From: Shewanella amazonensis SB2B
GTDB lineage: Bacteria; Pseudomonadota; Gammaproteobacteria; Enterobacterales; Shewanellaceae
Direction: 5' to 3'
Length of the DNA stretch: 64,000 bases
Assembly (NCBI RefSeq): GCF_000015245.1
Contig: NC_008700.1
Span: 998,001-1,062,000, forward strand
In this document: positions 7,145-17,264 of the stretch, one piece after another
Numbering within the stretch: the first letter of the stretch is position 1
How the letters are laid out: each line of letters begins with the position of its first letter
Position numbers and translations under genes: made by a program
Notes under the pieces: generated by a model
Seen by the model: the letters and a program-made list of their open reading frames with translations, nothing else
Databases searched by the model: none
What the model was told of the DNA's origin: nothing

Positions 7145-8518
7145 ATGGATAGCCGGATTGAAACAGACAGCATGGGTGAGGTATTGGTGCCCGCCGAGGC
7201 ACTCTATGGCGCGCAAACTCAGCGGGCGCTGAACAACTTTGCCATTGGCGGCCAGCCGATGCCAAGGGCATTTATTGAGACGCTGTTGCTGATAAAGGCC
7301 GCAGCAGCCCGTGCCAACAGCCAACTGGGCGTGCTGGCAAGTGATTGCGGCCAGGCTATCACCGAGGCGGCTTTATCCTTACGCCAGGATAAGGCACTGA
7401 TGCAACACTTCCCCGTGGATGTGTTTCAAACCGGCTCTGGCACCAGCAGCAACATGAATGCCAATGAAGTCTTGGCTCGGCTCACCTCAGAGAGTCTTGG
7501 TCGGGCTGTCAGTGCCAATGATGAGGTGAATCTTGGACAAAGCAGCAACGATGTTATTCCAAGTTGTATTCAAATAGCTTCGGCAGGCGTGTTGACCAAG
7601 ACCCTGCTGCCAGCCCTTACGCATCTTAAGTCCTGCATCAGAACCAAGGCGGCGAGCGTGAAGGGAGTCGTAAAAACCGGTCGAACCCATTTGATGGATG
7701 CCATGCCGGTGCGCTTGAGTCAGAGTTTGGAAACCTGGGCCAGCCAGTTGGATGCCAGAGAGCTGCAATTACAGTCGCAGCTCATATCCCTGTGGCAGTT
7801 ACCCCAGGGAGGCACTGCTGTGGGAACCGGCGTTAATGCTGCGCCGGGATTCCCACAGGCGTTTTGCCATGAGCTGAATTTGCTTACGGGCCTCGCATTT
7901 CAGCCCGCCCCACATCTGTTTACCGGCATTGCCAGCCAGGATACCGCAGTGGCTTTGTCCGGTGAACTCAAGGCACTGGCCGTTACCTTAATGAAAATTG
8001 CCAACGATTTGCGCTGGATGAACTCGGGGCCACTGGCAGGTTTGGGGGAAATCCGCTTGCCTGCGCTGCAGCCTGGTTCCTCGATTATGCCCGGTAAGGT
8101 CAATCCGGTAATCCCTGAAGCGGTTGCCATGGCCTGCGCCCAGGTGATAGGCAATGATGCCTGCATCACTGTGGCTGGACAGTCGGGTAATTTTGAGCTG
8201 AATGTGATGCTGCCAGTGATAGCAGATAACTTACTCTCATCACTCAGGCTTTTGACCAATGCCATGATGGCGTTGGCTGATAAGGCCATAGACGGGTTTG
8301 AGGTATGTGAAGGACGTATGGCCAAAGAGCTTAGCCGCAATCCGATTTTAGTGACAGCACTGAATCCGATTGTGGGTTACGCGAAAGCTGCCGACATTGC
8401 CAAGAGAGCGTACGCTGAAGGGCGGCCAGTATTGGAGGTGGCGCTGGAGATGACCGACATAGACGCCGAAGAGTTGGCGAGGCTGCTTGACCCGGTTCGT
8501 TTGACGGGGCAGACATAA
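7145..8518 (+). CDS. fumC: Class II fumarate hydratase
   Basis: Iron-independent fumarase of 457 residues that interconverts fumarate and malate in the TCA cycle. Seen in sequence: DSMGEVLVPAEALYGAQTQRAL at the N-terminus, FQTGSGTSSNMNANEV, the HLMDAMPVRLSQ substrate-binding segment, and the superfamily signature GSSIMPGKVNP near residue 315 containing the catalytic serine loop. Length is slightly shorter than E. coli FumC (467). The start at 7145 aligns with the family; an in-frame ATG at 7064 would add 27 unconserved residues. The gene is flanked by terminators on both sides, so it is transcribed alone. Confidence 0.95.
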   Translation: MDSRIETDSMGEVLVPAEALYGAQTQRALNNFAIGGQPMPRAFIETLLLIKAAAARANSQLGVLASDCGQAITEAALSLRQDKALMQHFPVDVFQTGSGTSSNMNANEVLARLTSESLGRAVSANDEVNLGQSSNDVIPSCIQIASAGVLTKTLLPALTHLKSCIRTKAASVKGVVKTGRTHLMDAMPVRLSQSLETWASQLDARELQLQSQLISLWQLPQGGTAVGTGVNAAPGFPQAFCHELNLLTGLAFQPAPHLFTGIASQDTAVALSGELKALAVTLMKIANDLRWMNSGPLAGLGEIRLPALQPGSSIMPGKVNPVIPEAVAMACAQVIGNDACITVAGQSGNFELNVMLPVIADNLLSSLRLLTNAMMALADKAIDGFEVCEGRMAKELSRNPILVTALNPIVGYAKAADIAKRAYAEGRPVLEVALEMTDIDAEELARLLDPVRLTGQT

Positions 8519-8534
8519 CGTGATGCGCTGAAAA

Positions 8535-8567
8535 CAAAAACGCCTGCAACAGCAGGCGTTTTTGTTT
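8535..8567. terminator. Bidirectional terminator between fumC and tRNA-Ile2
   Basis: CGCCTGC-AACA-GCAGGCG flanked by AAAAA upstream and TTTTTGTTT downstream. It ends fumC on the plus strand and, read on the minus strand, also ends the tRNA transcript that stops just upstream of it. Confidence 0.9.
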
Positions 8568-8572
8568 GAATT

Positions 8573-8649
8573 TGGTGGCCCCTCACGGACTTGAACCGTG
8601 GACCTAACGATTATGAGTCGTGTGCTCTAACCAACTGAGCTAAGGGGCC
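8573..8649 (-). tRNA. ileX: tRNA-Ile2 with CAT anticodon (lysidine-type, reads ATA)
   Basis: A 77-base cloverleaf on the minus strand with encoded CCA. The acceptor stem GGCCCCT/AGGGGCC, D-loop AGCTCAGTTGGTTAGAGC, anticodon loop ACTCATAA and T-arm GGTTCAAGTCC are clear. The CAT anticodon could mean Met, but the acceptor stem GGCCCCT matches the minor isoleucine tRNA (E. coli ileX), not elongator Met (GGCTACG) or initiator. Family knowledge says C34 is converted to lysidine by TilS so that it decodes AUA. In E. coli ileX also lies next to rpoD, so the synteny supports the identity. Confidence 0.88.
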
Positions 8650-8682
8650 GGATATTGCCGGGTGGAACCCAAGGCGGCTTGC

Positions 8683-8711
8683 AGTATACGAACTTTGTCT
8701 TGCCTTGTCAC
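8683..8711 (-). promoter_or_regulatory. Sigma-70 promoter for tRNA-Ile2
   Basis: On the minus strand GTGACA (-35) and TATACT (-10) are separated by exactly 17 bases, with transcription expected to start about 26 bases before the mature tRNA 5' end. Confidence 0.75.
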
Positions 8712-8796
8712 GGGGCAAATGGCGCAAAATTCCAGCTTCGCGTTCAATTGGTTATTGGGTAATCAAATCGGTTGCCGGGTTAAAAATACCGAGAAA

Positions 8797-8824
8797 AAAC
8801 AAAGCCACCCGAGGGTGGCTTTGT
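8797..8824 (-). terminator. Rho-independent terminator of the rpsU-rpoD operon
   Basis: Read on the minus strand: GCCACCC-TC-GGGTGGC followed by TTTGTTTTTTCTC, about 15 bases after the rpoD stop codon. Confidence 0.88.
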
Positions 8825-8838
8825 GGTGTCAGTCAGGA

Positions 8839-10692
<1,854 letters not shown>

Positions 10693-10818
10693 AGATATCA
10701 TCCAATTTGGGTAAGTGTTACAACGAGCGCACCCGTGGCCGGACCACAAAGTCGCGCAAATCGTCAATTATAGCCATCTGCCTATGGCTGTGCCAGAGGG
10801 AAAGGGCGGTTTTTTGCC

Positions 10819-12549
10819 CTACTTCATGCCCTTCATCACAACGATAAGCTTTTGGAGTTGCAGCTTTTCTTCCCGGGTTAAGTCGGGTTTAATGCTGAGC
10901 TCCTGGTAGCGCTGCTCTATGTATTGATTATTAAGCCATACCAGCGCTTTGCGAAATTCCTGGGCCACATTATCTTCGGCAATCTGGTGTTCCCACTGGG
11001 CCAGTTTAGTTAACGGCCCCCAATGCTCGCTGTCACGATAGGACTCGAGCAGTTGGGCTGTGGAGAGCACCTGTTCCCGGGTGAGCTCCAACAGTTGGAT
11101 GAGCAGCTCAATACCCGTCATGCGAATGTGGCTCAATGCCGGCTGAACCGGCAGTTTGTGTCCCAGTTCGGGGTGTTGCACCAGCAGTGAAATGGCCAGT
11201 CGCAGCGGTGTACCCCGTCCTTTGAGTCCTTTTTTCGCCATCGCCTTGGCACCAGTGGACATACTGGTTAGACCGAGTTTTTTCCTGAGATCTTCACTGG
11301 AGTTCATCCCAAGTTTATGGGCAAGGTTTTCCAGCAGCAGATTGGCAAGAACCGTGTCTTTAATTTTTTCAATCAGAGCAATGGCCTGCTTAGCCAGGTT
11401 GCCTTTATCTGTGCCGTATTTCTGCGACAAGGTGTCGAACAAATAATCGGCCAGTGGCAGCGCATTATCGATGCGCATTTCAAAGGCTTCTTTGCCTTCT
11501 TTGCGGACTTGCGAGTCCGGATCTTCTCCCTGAGGGAGGAACAAAAATGTCACTTTGTCGCCGGGTTTGAGCAGCGGCAGGGCGGTTTCCATTGCCCGCC
11601 AGGCAGCCTCATAACCGGCTTTGTCACCGTCATAACAACAGATGACTTCTTTGGCACTGCGCAGCAGCAACTGAAATTGCTCTGCGGTTGTCGAGGTGCC
11701 CAGAGAGGCCACCGCGTAGTCGATGCCAAATTGTGCCAACGCCACCACGTCCATGTAGCCTTCCACAATCATGACCCGCTCTGGATCGCGATGCTTTTGC
11801 TTCAGCTCATAGAGACCGTAGAGTTCCTGTCCCTTATGAAATATGGGCGTTTCCGGCGAATTCAAATATTTTGGTGTGCCATCACCCAGCACCCGGCCAC
11901 CGAAACCTATGACCCGACCGCGCCTGTCGCGAATAGGAAACATCAAACGATCGCGGAAGCGGTCGTATCGCTTGCCACCATCGTTTTCAATCAACATGCC
12001 GCCGGTCAGCAGCTTGTCCTGGGCATCCGGGTTGGTACGATAGCGACCCAACAGACCATCCCAGCCATCGGGGGCAAAACCGATACCAAAGTCTTCAACG
12101 ACTTCTTTGCTCAGCCCACGCAGTGCCAGATACTCGTCGACTTTTTGTTTGTCGGCGTGCTGACGCAGTTGTGTCTGATAATGCCTCGCGGCCTCTTCCA
12201 TCAGCTGATACAGATCCCGGGCGAGTCCCTCGTCGCGGCGAGGACCAGTGCCTTGCTCCCGCGGGACTTCCAACCCCAGCTGTCCTGCCAGGTCTTCAAT
12301 GGCGTCGACAAAGTTAAGCCGGTCGTACTCCATCACGAAGTCGATGGCATTACCATGGGCGCCACAACCGAAACAGTGATAAAACTGCTTGTCTCTGCTG
12401 ACGGTAAATGAAGGTGATTTTTCGCTGTGGAAGGGACAACAGGCAGAATAGTTCTTACCTGCTTTTTTGAGCGGCACTTTACGGTCGATAAGCTCGACTA
12501 TGTCCGTTCTGGCTATCAGATCATTGATGAAATCACGAGGTATTGCCAC
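10819..12549 (-). CDS. dnaG: DNA primase
   Basis: The 576-residue primase that synthesises RNA primers for Okazaki fragments together with DnaB helicase. The N-terminal CHC2 zinc finger (CCPFH...CFGC, residues about 38-65), the Toprim domain (VMIVEGYMDVVALAQFGI with the conserved Glu, and YDGDKAG with the Asp pair) and a C-terminal DnaB-interacting helical domain are present. Length is close to E. coli DnaG (581). It lies between yqeY and rpoD in the rpsU operon; the gap of 81 bases after yqeY holds a hairpin (12587-12615) that may reduce expression of dnaG relative to rpsU and yqeY. Confidence 0.97.
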   Translation of the reverse strand: MAIPRDFINDLIARTDIVELIDRKVPLKKAGKNYSACCPFHSEKSPSFTVSRDKQFYHCFGCGAHGNAIDFVMEYDRLNFVDAIEDLAGQLGLEVPREQGTGPRRDEGLARDLYQLMEEAARHYQTQLRQHADKQKVDEYLALRGLSKEVVEDFGIGFAPDGWDGLLGRYRTNPDAQDKLLTGGMLIENDGGKRYDRFRDRLMFPIRDRRGRVIGFGGRVLGDGTPKYLNSPETPIFHKGQELYGLYELKQKHRDPERVMIVEGYMDVVALAQFGIDYAVASLGTSTTAEQFQLLLRSAKEVICCYDGDKAGYEAAWRAMETALPLLKPGDKVTFLFLPQGEDPDSQVRKEGKEAFEMRIDNALPLADYLFDTLSQKYGTDKGNLAKQAIALIEKIKDTVLANLLLENLAHKLGMNSSEDLRKKLGLTSMSTGAKAMAKKGLKGRGTPLRLAISLLVQHPELGHKLPVQPALSHIRMTGIELLIQLLELTREQVLSTAQLLESYRDSEHWGPLTKLAQWEHQIAEDNVAQEFRKALVWLNNQYIEQRYQELSIKPDLTREEKLQLQKLIVVMKGMK

Positions 12550-12586
12550 GTTGCTTACTTCAATTTCCTAAAAGCTCAGTTAAACA

Positions 12587-12615
12587 AACAAGCCGCGCAA
12601 TTGCACGGCTTGTTC
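12587..12615 (-). terminator. Hairpin with T-rich tail between yqeY and dnaG (attenuator)
   Basis: On the minus strand AACAAGCCG-TGCAATTGCG-CGGCTTGTT is followed by TGTTTAA. In E. coli an inefficient terminator in the equivalent place upstream of dnaG lowers primase output; by analogy this element may do the same here, though the gene before it is yqeY. Confidence 0.65.
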
Positions 12616-12630
12616 ATACACAAAAGTCGA

Positions 12631-13074
12631 TTATTGCAGTTTGGCGCGGATCTGTTGGCCAATGGCACCCAGATCTGCACGGCCCTGAACTTTCGGCTTC
12701 AGTGCTCCCATTACTTTACCCATGTCCGCAATGGAGGCAGCACCTACTTCAGCAATGGTGGCCTCAATGAGAGCAGCGATTTCAGCTTCGCTCAGTGGGG
12801 CTGGCAGGAAAGTTTCGATAACCGAAATTTCCGCCGCTTCTGCGTCAGCAAGTTCGTTACGACCGGCAGCCTCATATTGGCTAATCGAATCGCGACGTTG
12901 CTTCACCATTTTGGTCAGGACAGCAAGCACTTGCTCATCATTCAGCGTTTCGCGTGTGTCCACTTCGATCTGCTTGATGGCGGCCAGAGCCAGACGGATA
13001 GTTCCGAGGCGAACCTTGTCTTTAGCGACAAGGGCCTTTTTCATTTCGTCTTTAAGCTGTTCTGTCAGGTTCAT
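12631..13074 (-). CDS. yqeY: YqeY/GatB-like domain protein
   Basis: A 147-residue protein of the YqeY family (NLTEQLKDEMKKALVAKDKVRLGTIRLALAAIK, then VLTKMVKQRRDSI and a C-terminal DMGKVMGALKPKVQGRADL). The last part resembles the tRNA-binding tail domain of the GatB subunit of aspartyl/glutamyl-tRNA amidotransferase. Function is not settled; a role in translation is assumed from the tail domain and from its position six bases after rpsU. E. coli lacks the gene at this locus, whereas Shewanella and related gammaproteobacteria carry it between rpsU and dnaG. Confidence 0.9.
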   Translation of the reverse strand: MNLTEQLKDEMKKALVAKDKVRLGTIRLALAAIKQIEVDTRETLNDEQVLAVLTKMVKQRRDSISQYEAAGRNELADAEAAEISVIETFLPAPLSEAEIAALIEATIAEVGAASIADMGKVMGALKPKVQGRADLGAIGQQIRAKLQ

Positions 13075-13080
13075 AAGGGA

Positions 13081-13296
13081 TTAGTATAAACGTACGCGAC
13101 GTGCGTTTTCGCGAGAAAGCTTCTTGGCCAGACGCTTAACCGCAGCGGCCTTGGCGCGCTTACGGGCAGTAGTTGGCTTCTCGTAGAATTCACGAGCACG
13201 CACATCGGCCAGGATACCTGCTTTTTCGCAAGAGCGCTTGAAACGACGCAGAGCTACGTCGAATGGTTCATTTTCACGTACTTTAACGATTGGCAT
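13081..13296 (-). CDS. rpsU: 30S ribosomal protein S21
   Basis: A 71-residue basic protein with the family start MPIVKVRENEPFDVALRRFKRSCEKAG and the Arg/Lys-rich C-terminus KRLAKKLSRENARRVRLY. It binds near the anti-Shine-Dalgarno end of 16S rRNA and is needed for initiation on natural mRNAs. It is the first gene of the rpsU-yqeY-dnaG-rpoD operon, divergent from tsaD across 232 bases. Confidence 0.98.
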   Translation of the reverse strand: MPIVKVRENEPFDVALRRFKRSCEKAGILADVRAREFYEKPTTARKRAKAAAVKRLAKKLSRENARRVRLY

Positions 13297-13385
13297 ACGC
13301 CATCACCCCTTAGGTGTAGATTGTATTGGTTCAGATATGACCCCGCGGCCACACCCTTACCAAGAAGGATTAAAAATGGTGCGGA

Positions 13386-13415
13386 ATTTTAAACCGAACC
13401 CGCAATTAATGTAAA
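13386..13415 (-). promoter_or_regulatory. Sigma-70 promoter for the rpsU operon
   Basis: On the minus strand TTTACA and TAAAAT are separated by 18 bases (17 if TTAAAA is used as the -10), about 90 bases before the rpsU start. I looked for a LexA box like the one at the E. coli rpsU promoter and found none. Confidence 0.6.
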
Positions 13416-13528
13416 GCCCCAGTCCCGTTAAAAAGGATCGCCTGAGGATCTGAGACGCGGCTTTACTGGAGTAATACTAGCTTAACGGGTAGAATTGGCC
13501 GCCCTTTTAAGCGGAGAAACGACACAAA

Positions 13529-14542
13529 ATGCGGGTTTTGGGAATCGAGACGTCCTGTGATGAAACAGGCATCGCCATCTACGACGAAGAGAAAGGCCTG
13601 ATGGCCCACACTCTGTACAGCCAGGTCAAACTGCACGCCGATTACGGTGGGGTTGTGCCTGAGCTGGCTTCCCGTGACCATGTGCGTAAGATTATTCCGC
13701 TTATTCGCGAAGCCCTGAAAAATGCCGATACCCGTATCGAAGATCTGGATGGGATCTGCTACACCAAGGGCCCCGGTCTGATTGGTGCGCTGCTGGTTGG
13801 CGCCTGTGTAGGCCGCTCGTTGGCGTTTTCCTGGAATCTGCCCGCCGTGGGTGTGCACCATATGGAAGGCCATTTGCTGGCACCGATGCTCGAAGACGAG
13901 GTGCCTGAGTTCCCCTTTGTGGCGCTGCTGGTTTCCGGTGGTCATTCTATGCTGGTGAAAGTAGATGGTATAGGCCAGTACGAGGTGCTTGGTGAGTCCA
14001 TCGATGATGCCGCCGGAGAGGCCTTCGATAAAACGGCCAAGCTGATGGGGCTTGATTATCCGGGCGGTCCGCGTCTTGCCAAGCTCGCGGCCTCGGGTCA
14101 GCCAGCCAACTACAAGTTTCCGCGCCCAATGACCGACAGACCCGGGCTGGACTTCAGTTTCTCCGGGCTTAAAACCTTCGTAGCCAATACTATCGCTGCC
14201 GAACCGGATGATGAGCAGACCCGCGCCAATATCGCCCGTGCTTTCGAAGAGGCGGTGGTGGATACCCTGTCTATCAAGTGTCGCCGAGCACTGGAGCAAA
14301 CCGGTTACAAACGCCTTGTTATTGCCGGTGGTGTGAGTGCCAACGTGCGCCTGCGCGCAGGTCTTGCAGAGCTGATGGAAAAACTGGGTGGCAAGGTGTA
14401 CTACCCCCGAGGGGAATTCTGTACCGACAATGGTGCCATGATTGCCTATGCCGGTTTGCAGAGGCTGAAAGCGGGACAGCTTGAAGATTTGGCAGTAAAA
14501 GGTCAGCCTCGATGGCCACTGGATACCTTGCTACCGGTGTGA
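13529..14542 (+). CDS. tsaD: tRNA N6-adenosine threonylcarbamoyltransferase subunit TsaD
   Basis: A 337-residue protein of the Kae1/TsaD family that transfers threonylcarbamoyl to A37 of ANN-decoding tRNAs, working with TsaB and TsaE. Seen: GIETSCDETGIAIYD at the N-terminus, GPGLIGALLVG, the metal-binding HHMEGH motif, and the C-terminal GGVSANVRLR and FCTDNGAMIAYAG segments. Full length and in the classic position divergent from rpsU, as in E. coli (ygjD). Confidence 0.97.
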   Translation: MRVLGIETSCDETGIAIYDEEKGLMAHTLYSQVKLHADYGGVVPELASRDHVRKIIPLIREALKNADTRIEDLDGICYTKGPGLIGALLVGACVGRSLAFSWNLPAVGVHHMEGHLLAPMLEDEVPEFPFVALLVSGGHSMLVKVDGIGQYEVLGESIDDAAGEAFDKTAKLMGLDYPGGPRLAKLAASGQPANYKFPRPMTDRPGLDFSFSGLKTFVANTIAAEPDDEQTRANIARAFEEAVVDTLSIKCRRALEQTGYKRLVIAGGVSANVRLRAGLAELMEKLGGKVYYPRGEFCTDNGAMIAYAGLQRLKAGQLEDLAVKGQPRWPLDTLLPV

Positions 14543-14621
14543 ACAAGGTGAAGCGTGTTGAGCACCACGCATTACCCATACACTCTTCATCTATTAAAGC
14601 TTCACCCATAAACACGTTATC

Positions 14622-14653
14622 CAAAAAAATGGCGCCCTGGGCGCCATTTTTTA
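14622..14653. terminator. Bidirectional terminator between tsaD and plsY
   Basis: AAAAAAATGGCGCC-CTG-GGCGCCATTTTTT: a perfect stem with A and T runs on either side, between the convergent tsaD and plsY. Confidence 0.92.
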
Positions 14654-14667
14654 TGGGGTTAACGGTA

Positions 14668-15285
14668 TCAGTCCTGAGGCTGCTGGCGCCGTTTACGCGA
14701 CACCTTGGACTCCTCGCCCTTCAGCAGTCTCTTTATGTTGTCTTTATGCCGAATAAGGATAAGGGTAGAGAGCATGGCGACCGGAATGGTGAATCTGTCA
14801 TCCAGCCACCAGGTGTAGACTGGGGCTAGCAGGGCAGTGGCCAACGCCGCCACCGATGAATAGCGGGTGATAAGCAGGGTCACAATCCAGGTGACAATCA
14901 ACAGCAGAGTCAGATAGCCATCGATGGGAGCGATGGCGCCATAGGCAGTGGCGACTCCCTTGCCGCCTTTAAAACCAAAGAATACGGGGAAAATATGGCC
15001 AAGACAGGCGGCGATGGCAATCACCCCCAGCCATACGGCGTCGATACCCAGTTTAAAGCCGATATAGGCAGGGATGGCGCCCTTAAGCATATCGAACAGG
15101 AGTACCATGGCCGCGGCACTGGCACCACCTATACGCAGCACATTGGTGGCGCCCGGATTACCCGAGCCCTGAGTGCGTGGGTCCGGCAAGCCCCGTAGCT
15201 TGCACACAAGCACAGCACTGGACACTGAGCCTGCCAGATAGGCGCAGAGGATCATTACCGCCGTCAGTGCTATTTCGCTGGTCAA
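14668..15285 (-). CDS. plsY: Acyl-phosphate:glycerol-3-phosphate acyltransferase
   Basis: A 205-residue multi-pass membrane enzyme that makes lysophosphatidic acid from acyl-phosphate and glycerol-3-phosphate, the first committed step of phospholipid synthesis with PlsX. The three family motifs are present: GSGNPGATNVLR, GHIFPVFFGFKGGKGVATAYG and a conserved C-terminal RHKDNIKRL. The start is a TTG at 15285: AAGGA lies seven bases upstream and an in-frame TGA lies immediately above it, so no earlier start is possible. It is divergent from folB, as in E. coli. Confidence 0.95.
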   Translation of the reverse strand: MTSEIALTAVMILCAYLAGSVSSAVLVCKLRGLPDPRTQGSGNPGATNVLRIGGASAAAMVLLFDMLKGAIPAYIGFKLGIDAVWLGVIAIAACLGHIFPVFFGFKGGKGVATAYGAIAPIDGYLTLLLIVTWIVTLLITRYSSVAALATALLAPVYTWWLDDRFTIPVAMLSTLILIRHKDNIKRLLKGEESKVSRKRRQQPQD

Positions 15286-15520
15286 CTTGGTTTCCTTTCA
15301 CTTCTTAAGGTATTATCGCCGCCATTCCCGTGACGGCATTTGTCGCCCATCGTGGGACTCGATTCATTTTTGGGCACGCTGGCCGGTAAATATTGATTCT
15401 TAAGGTGTTATCCTAACGCCCTTGGCGCCAATGAGAAAGCGCAATCCATCGATTGTCGCTATCGGCGAGCGGATTATACCGACAAAGCGAGCCAAAGCTT
15501 GTCAGACCTCAGGAACTGCC

Positions 15521-15880
15521 ATGGATAAAGTACTGATCCGTGCCCTGCGTATCGACACCGTTATCGGTGTGTACGACTGGGAAAAAGCCATTCAGCAATC
15601 GCTGTTTCTCGATTTGGACATGGCGTGGGATATTAAACCCGCCGCTGGAACCGATGATTACAGCCATGCCCTGTGCTACGAGACTGTCTCAAATCGTCTG
15701 ACAGCCCTTATCACTGAAAAACCCATTGAGCTGATTGAAACCGTCGCCGAAATGACTGCCCGCTGCGTGCTGGATGAATTCAGGGTGTCCTGGGTTCGGG
15801 TCCGGGTAATGAAACCCGGCGCGGTGAAAACGGCCGAGGCCGTGGGCGTTGAAATTGAGCGCAGTGCCGGGGATTGCTGA
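15521..15880 (+). CDS. folB: Dihydroneopterin aldolase
   Basis: A 119-residue FolB: cleaves 7,8-dihydroneopterin to 6-hydroxymethyl-dihydropterin in folate synthesis. The sequence shows IRALRIDTVIGVYDWEK at the N-terminus, the substrate Glu (IGVYDWE), CYETVSNRLTALI, and the catalytic-lysine region VRVMKPGAVKTAEAVGVEIER. The ATG at 15521 follows AGGA; a longer in-frame start at 15422 is unconserved. folK begins two bases after the stop, so the two consecutive pathway enzymes are co-expressed. Confidence 0.93.
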   Translation: MDKVLIRALRIDTVIGVYDWEKAIQQSLFLDLDMAWDIKPAAGTDDYSHALCYETVSNRLTALITEKPIELIETVAEMTARCVLDEFRVSWVRVRVMKPGAVKTAEAVGVEIERSAGDC

Positions 15881-15882
15881 GC

Positions 15883-16386
15883 ATGACCCGGATCTATATC
15901 AGTGTAGGCAGTAATATTGAGCCGGAAAAATACCTGAGAAACGCCGCAGTTGCCCTGAGAGCGCATCTGGGTGAGCTGCAACTGTCACCCGTGTATCAAT
16001 CCGAAGCAGTGGGGTTTGAAGGGGAGCACTTCCTCAACATGGTGATAGGCGCCGATACCTCTTTGGGCATCAGTGACCTTGTCGCGTTACTGAAACAGAT
16101 TGAGCTGGACAATGGCCGCAAACCCGGCGCCAAAAAATTCAGCGCCAGAACCCTGGATTTGGATTTACTGCTCTTTGGCGATGTTGTTTGCCATGAGCCC
16201 ATCGAACTGCCCAGGGCGGAAATTCGCTATAACGCCTTTGTGCTCTGGCCTCTGGCAGACATAGCCCCGGAATGGGTACATCCGTTGGCGGGACAAACTT
16301 ATGCAGAGCTTTGGCAGCAATTCGATAAACAAAGCCAGCGCCTTTGGCCGGTGGCATTTTCCTGGAACGACGCTTCCCTCATTTAA
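15883..16386 (+). CDS. folK: 2-amino-4-hydroxy-6-hydroxymethyldihydropteridine pyrophosphokinase
   Basis: A 167-residue FolK that pyrophosphorylates the FolB product. Conserved features: ISVGSNIEPEKYL at the N-terminus, YQSEAVGFEGEHFLN, LKQIELDNGRK, and the signature RTLDLDLLLFGD with the Mg-binding Asp pair. ATG at 15883 has GGGGA nine bases upstream; TTG at 15874 in the same frame is a weaker choice because it overlaps the folB stop. uppP follows after 12 bases on the same strand. Confidence 0.94.
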   Translation: MTRIYISVGSNIEPEKYLRNAAVALRAHLGELQLSPVYQSEAVGFEGEHFLNMVIGADTSLGISDLVALLKQIELDNGRKPGAKKFSARTLDLDLLLFGDVVCHEPIELPRAEIRYNAFVLWPLADIAPEWVHPLAGQTYAELWQQFDKQSQRLWPVAFSWNDASLI

Positions 16387-16398
16387 TAAAGGAATATT

Positions 16399-17199
16399 AT
16401 GGATACCTTGCAGGTCATTATCCTTGCCCTTATTCAGGGCCTGACCGAATTTTTGCCCATTTCCAGCTCGGCCCACCTGATTTTACCGGCCCAGCTGTTT
16501 GGCTGGGAAGACCAGGGCTTGTCCTTCGACGTGGCCGTGCACATTGGCTCGCTGGCGGCCGTGGTGATTTATTTTCGCAACGAAATCCTGGCCATGTTGA
16601 AGGCTTGGCTTGCCAGCATTTTCAGGGGGCAACAGAGCGACGACAGCAAGCTCGCCTGGTGGATTATTCTGGCGACTATTCCCGCCATTGGCGTGGGTTT
16701 TACGGCAAAAGATATGGTGGAAACCCACTTGCGTGGCCCTGGCGTAATTGCCATTACCACAGTTATCTTTGGCTTGCTGCTGTGGTTTGCTGACCGTATC
16801 GCCAAAGATGAAATGACCGAGTACCAAACCGGCTGGCGCAAGGCGCTGCTGATTGGTGTTGCACAGGCGCTGGCGCTCATTCCCGGAACGTCTCGCAGTG
16901 GCATTACTATCACAGCTGCGCTGATGCTGGGGCTGAAACGGGAAGCGGCGGCCCGCTTCTCATTTTTGATGTCCATCCCCGTGATTTTGGGCGCTGCATT
17001 GCTGATGACCAAAGACATCATCACAGAAAATCACGTGGTTGACTGGCATGCACTGGCACTGGGGTCGATACTGTCCTTTATTGCGGCTTATGCCTGTATT
17101 TATTTCTTCCTCAAGATTATCAGTCGCATGGGAATGACCCCCTTTGTGATTTACCGCATCGCGCTGGGTGTATTCCTCTGCGGCTTTATTTATTTGTAA
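16399..17199 (+). CDS. uppP: Undecaprenyl-diphosphatase
   Basis: A 266-residue integral membrane phosphatase (BacA family) that recycles the undecaprenyl carrier of peptidoglycan and other glycans and can raise bacitracin tolerance. Motifs: GLTEFLPISSSAHLIL (motif 1, with the catalytic Glu) and ALIPGTSRSGITI (motif 2). AAGGA precedes the ATG. Eight membrane segments are consistent with the family. It is probably co-transcribed with folB-folK and ends at a hairpin (17223-17252). Confidence 0.96.
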   Translation: MDTLQVIILALIQGLTEFLPISSSAHLILPAQLFGWEDQGLSFDVAVHIGSLAAVVIYFRNEILAMLKAWLASIFRGQQSDDSKLAWWIILATIPAIGVGFTAKDMVETHLRGPGVIAITTVIFGLLLWFADRIAKDEMTEYQTGWRKALLIGVAQALALIPGTSRSGITITAALMLGLKREAAARFSFLMSIPVILGAALLMTKDIITENHVVDWHALALGSILSFIAAYACIYFFLKIISRMGMTPFVIYRIALGVFLCGFIYL

Positions 17200-17222
17200 T
17201 AGTTGCGTAATTCAGATTGACC

Positions 17223-17252
17223 AAAGGGGCGGCATTGGCCGCCTCTTTGATT
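17223..17252 (+). terminator. Rho-independent terminator after uppP
   Basis: AAAGGGGCGGC-ATTG-GCCGCCTCTTT with a G-T pair, followed by GATTT. Stem is strong, the T tract is short, and the next gene begins 12 bases later, so read-through is possible. Confidence 0.55.
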
Positions 17253-17264
17253 TAAGGAGTTTTC

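Noticed and set aside
11317..12411. 364-codon open frame opposite dnaG
   Set aside because: Antisense shadow of dnaG; zinc-finger and Toprim motifs on the other strand explain the conservation.
13297..13528. LexA box expected at the rpsU promoter by analogy with E. coli
   Set aside because: No CTG-N10-CAG match with plausible core was found in the region.
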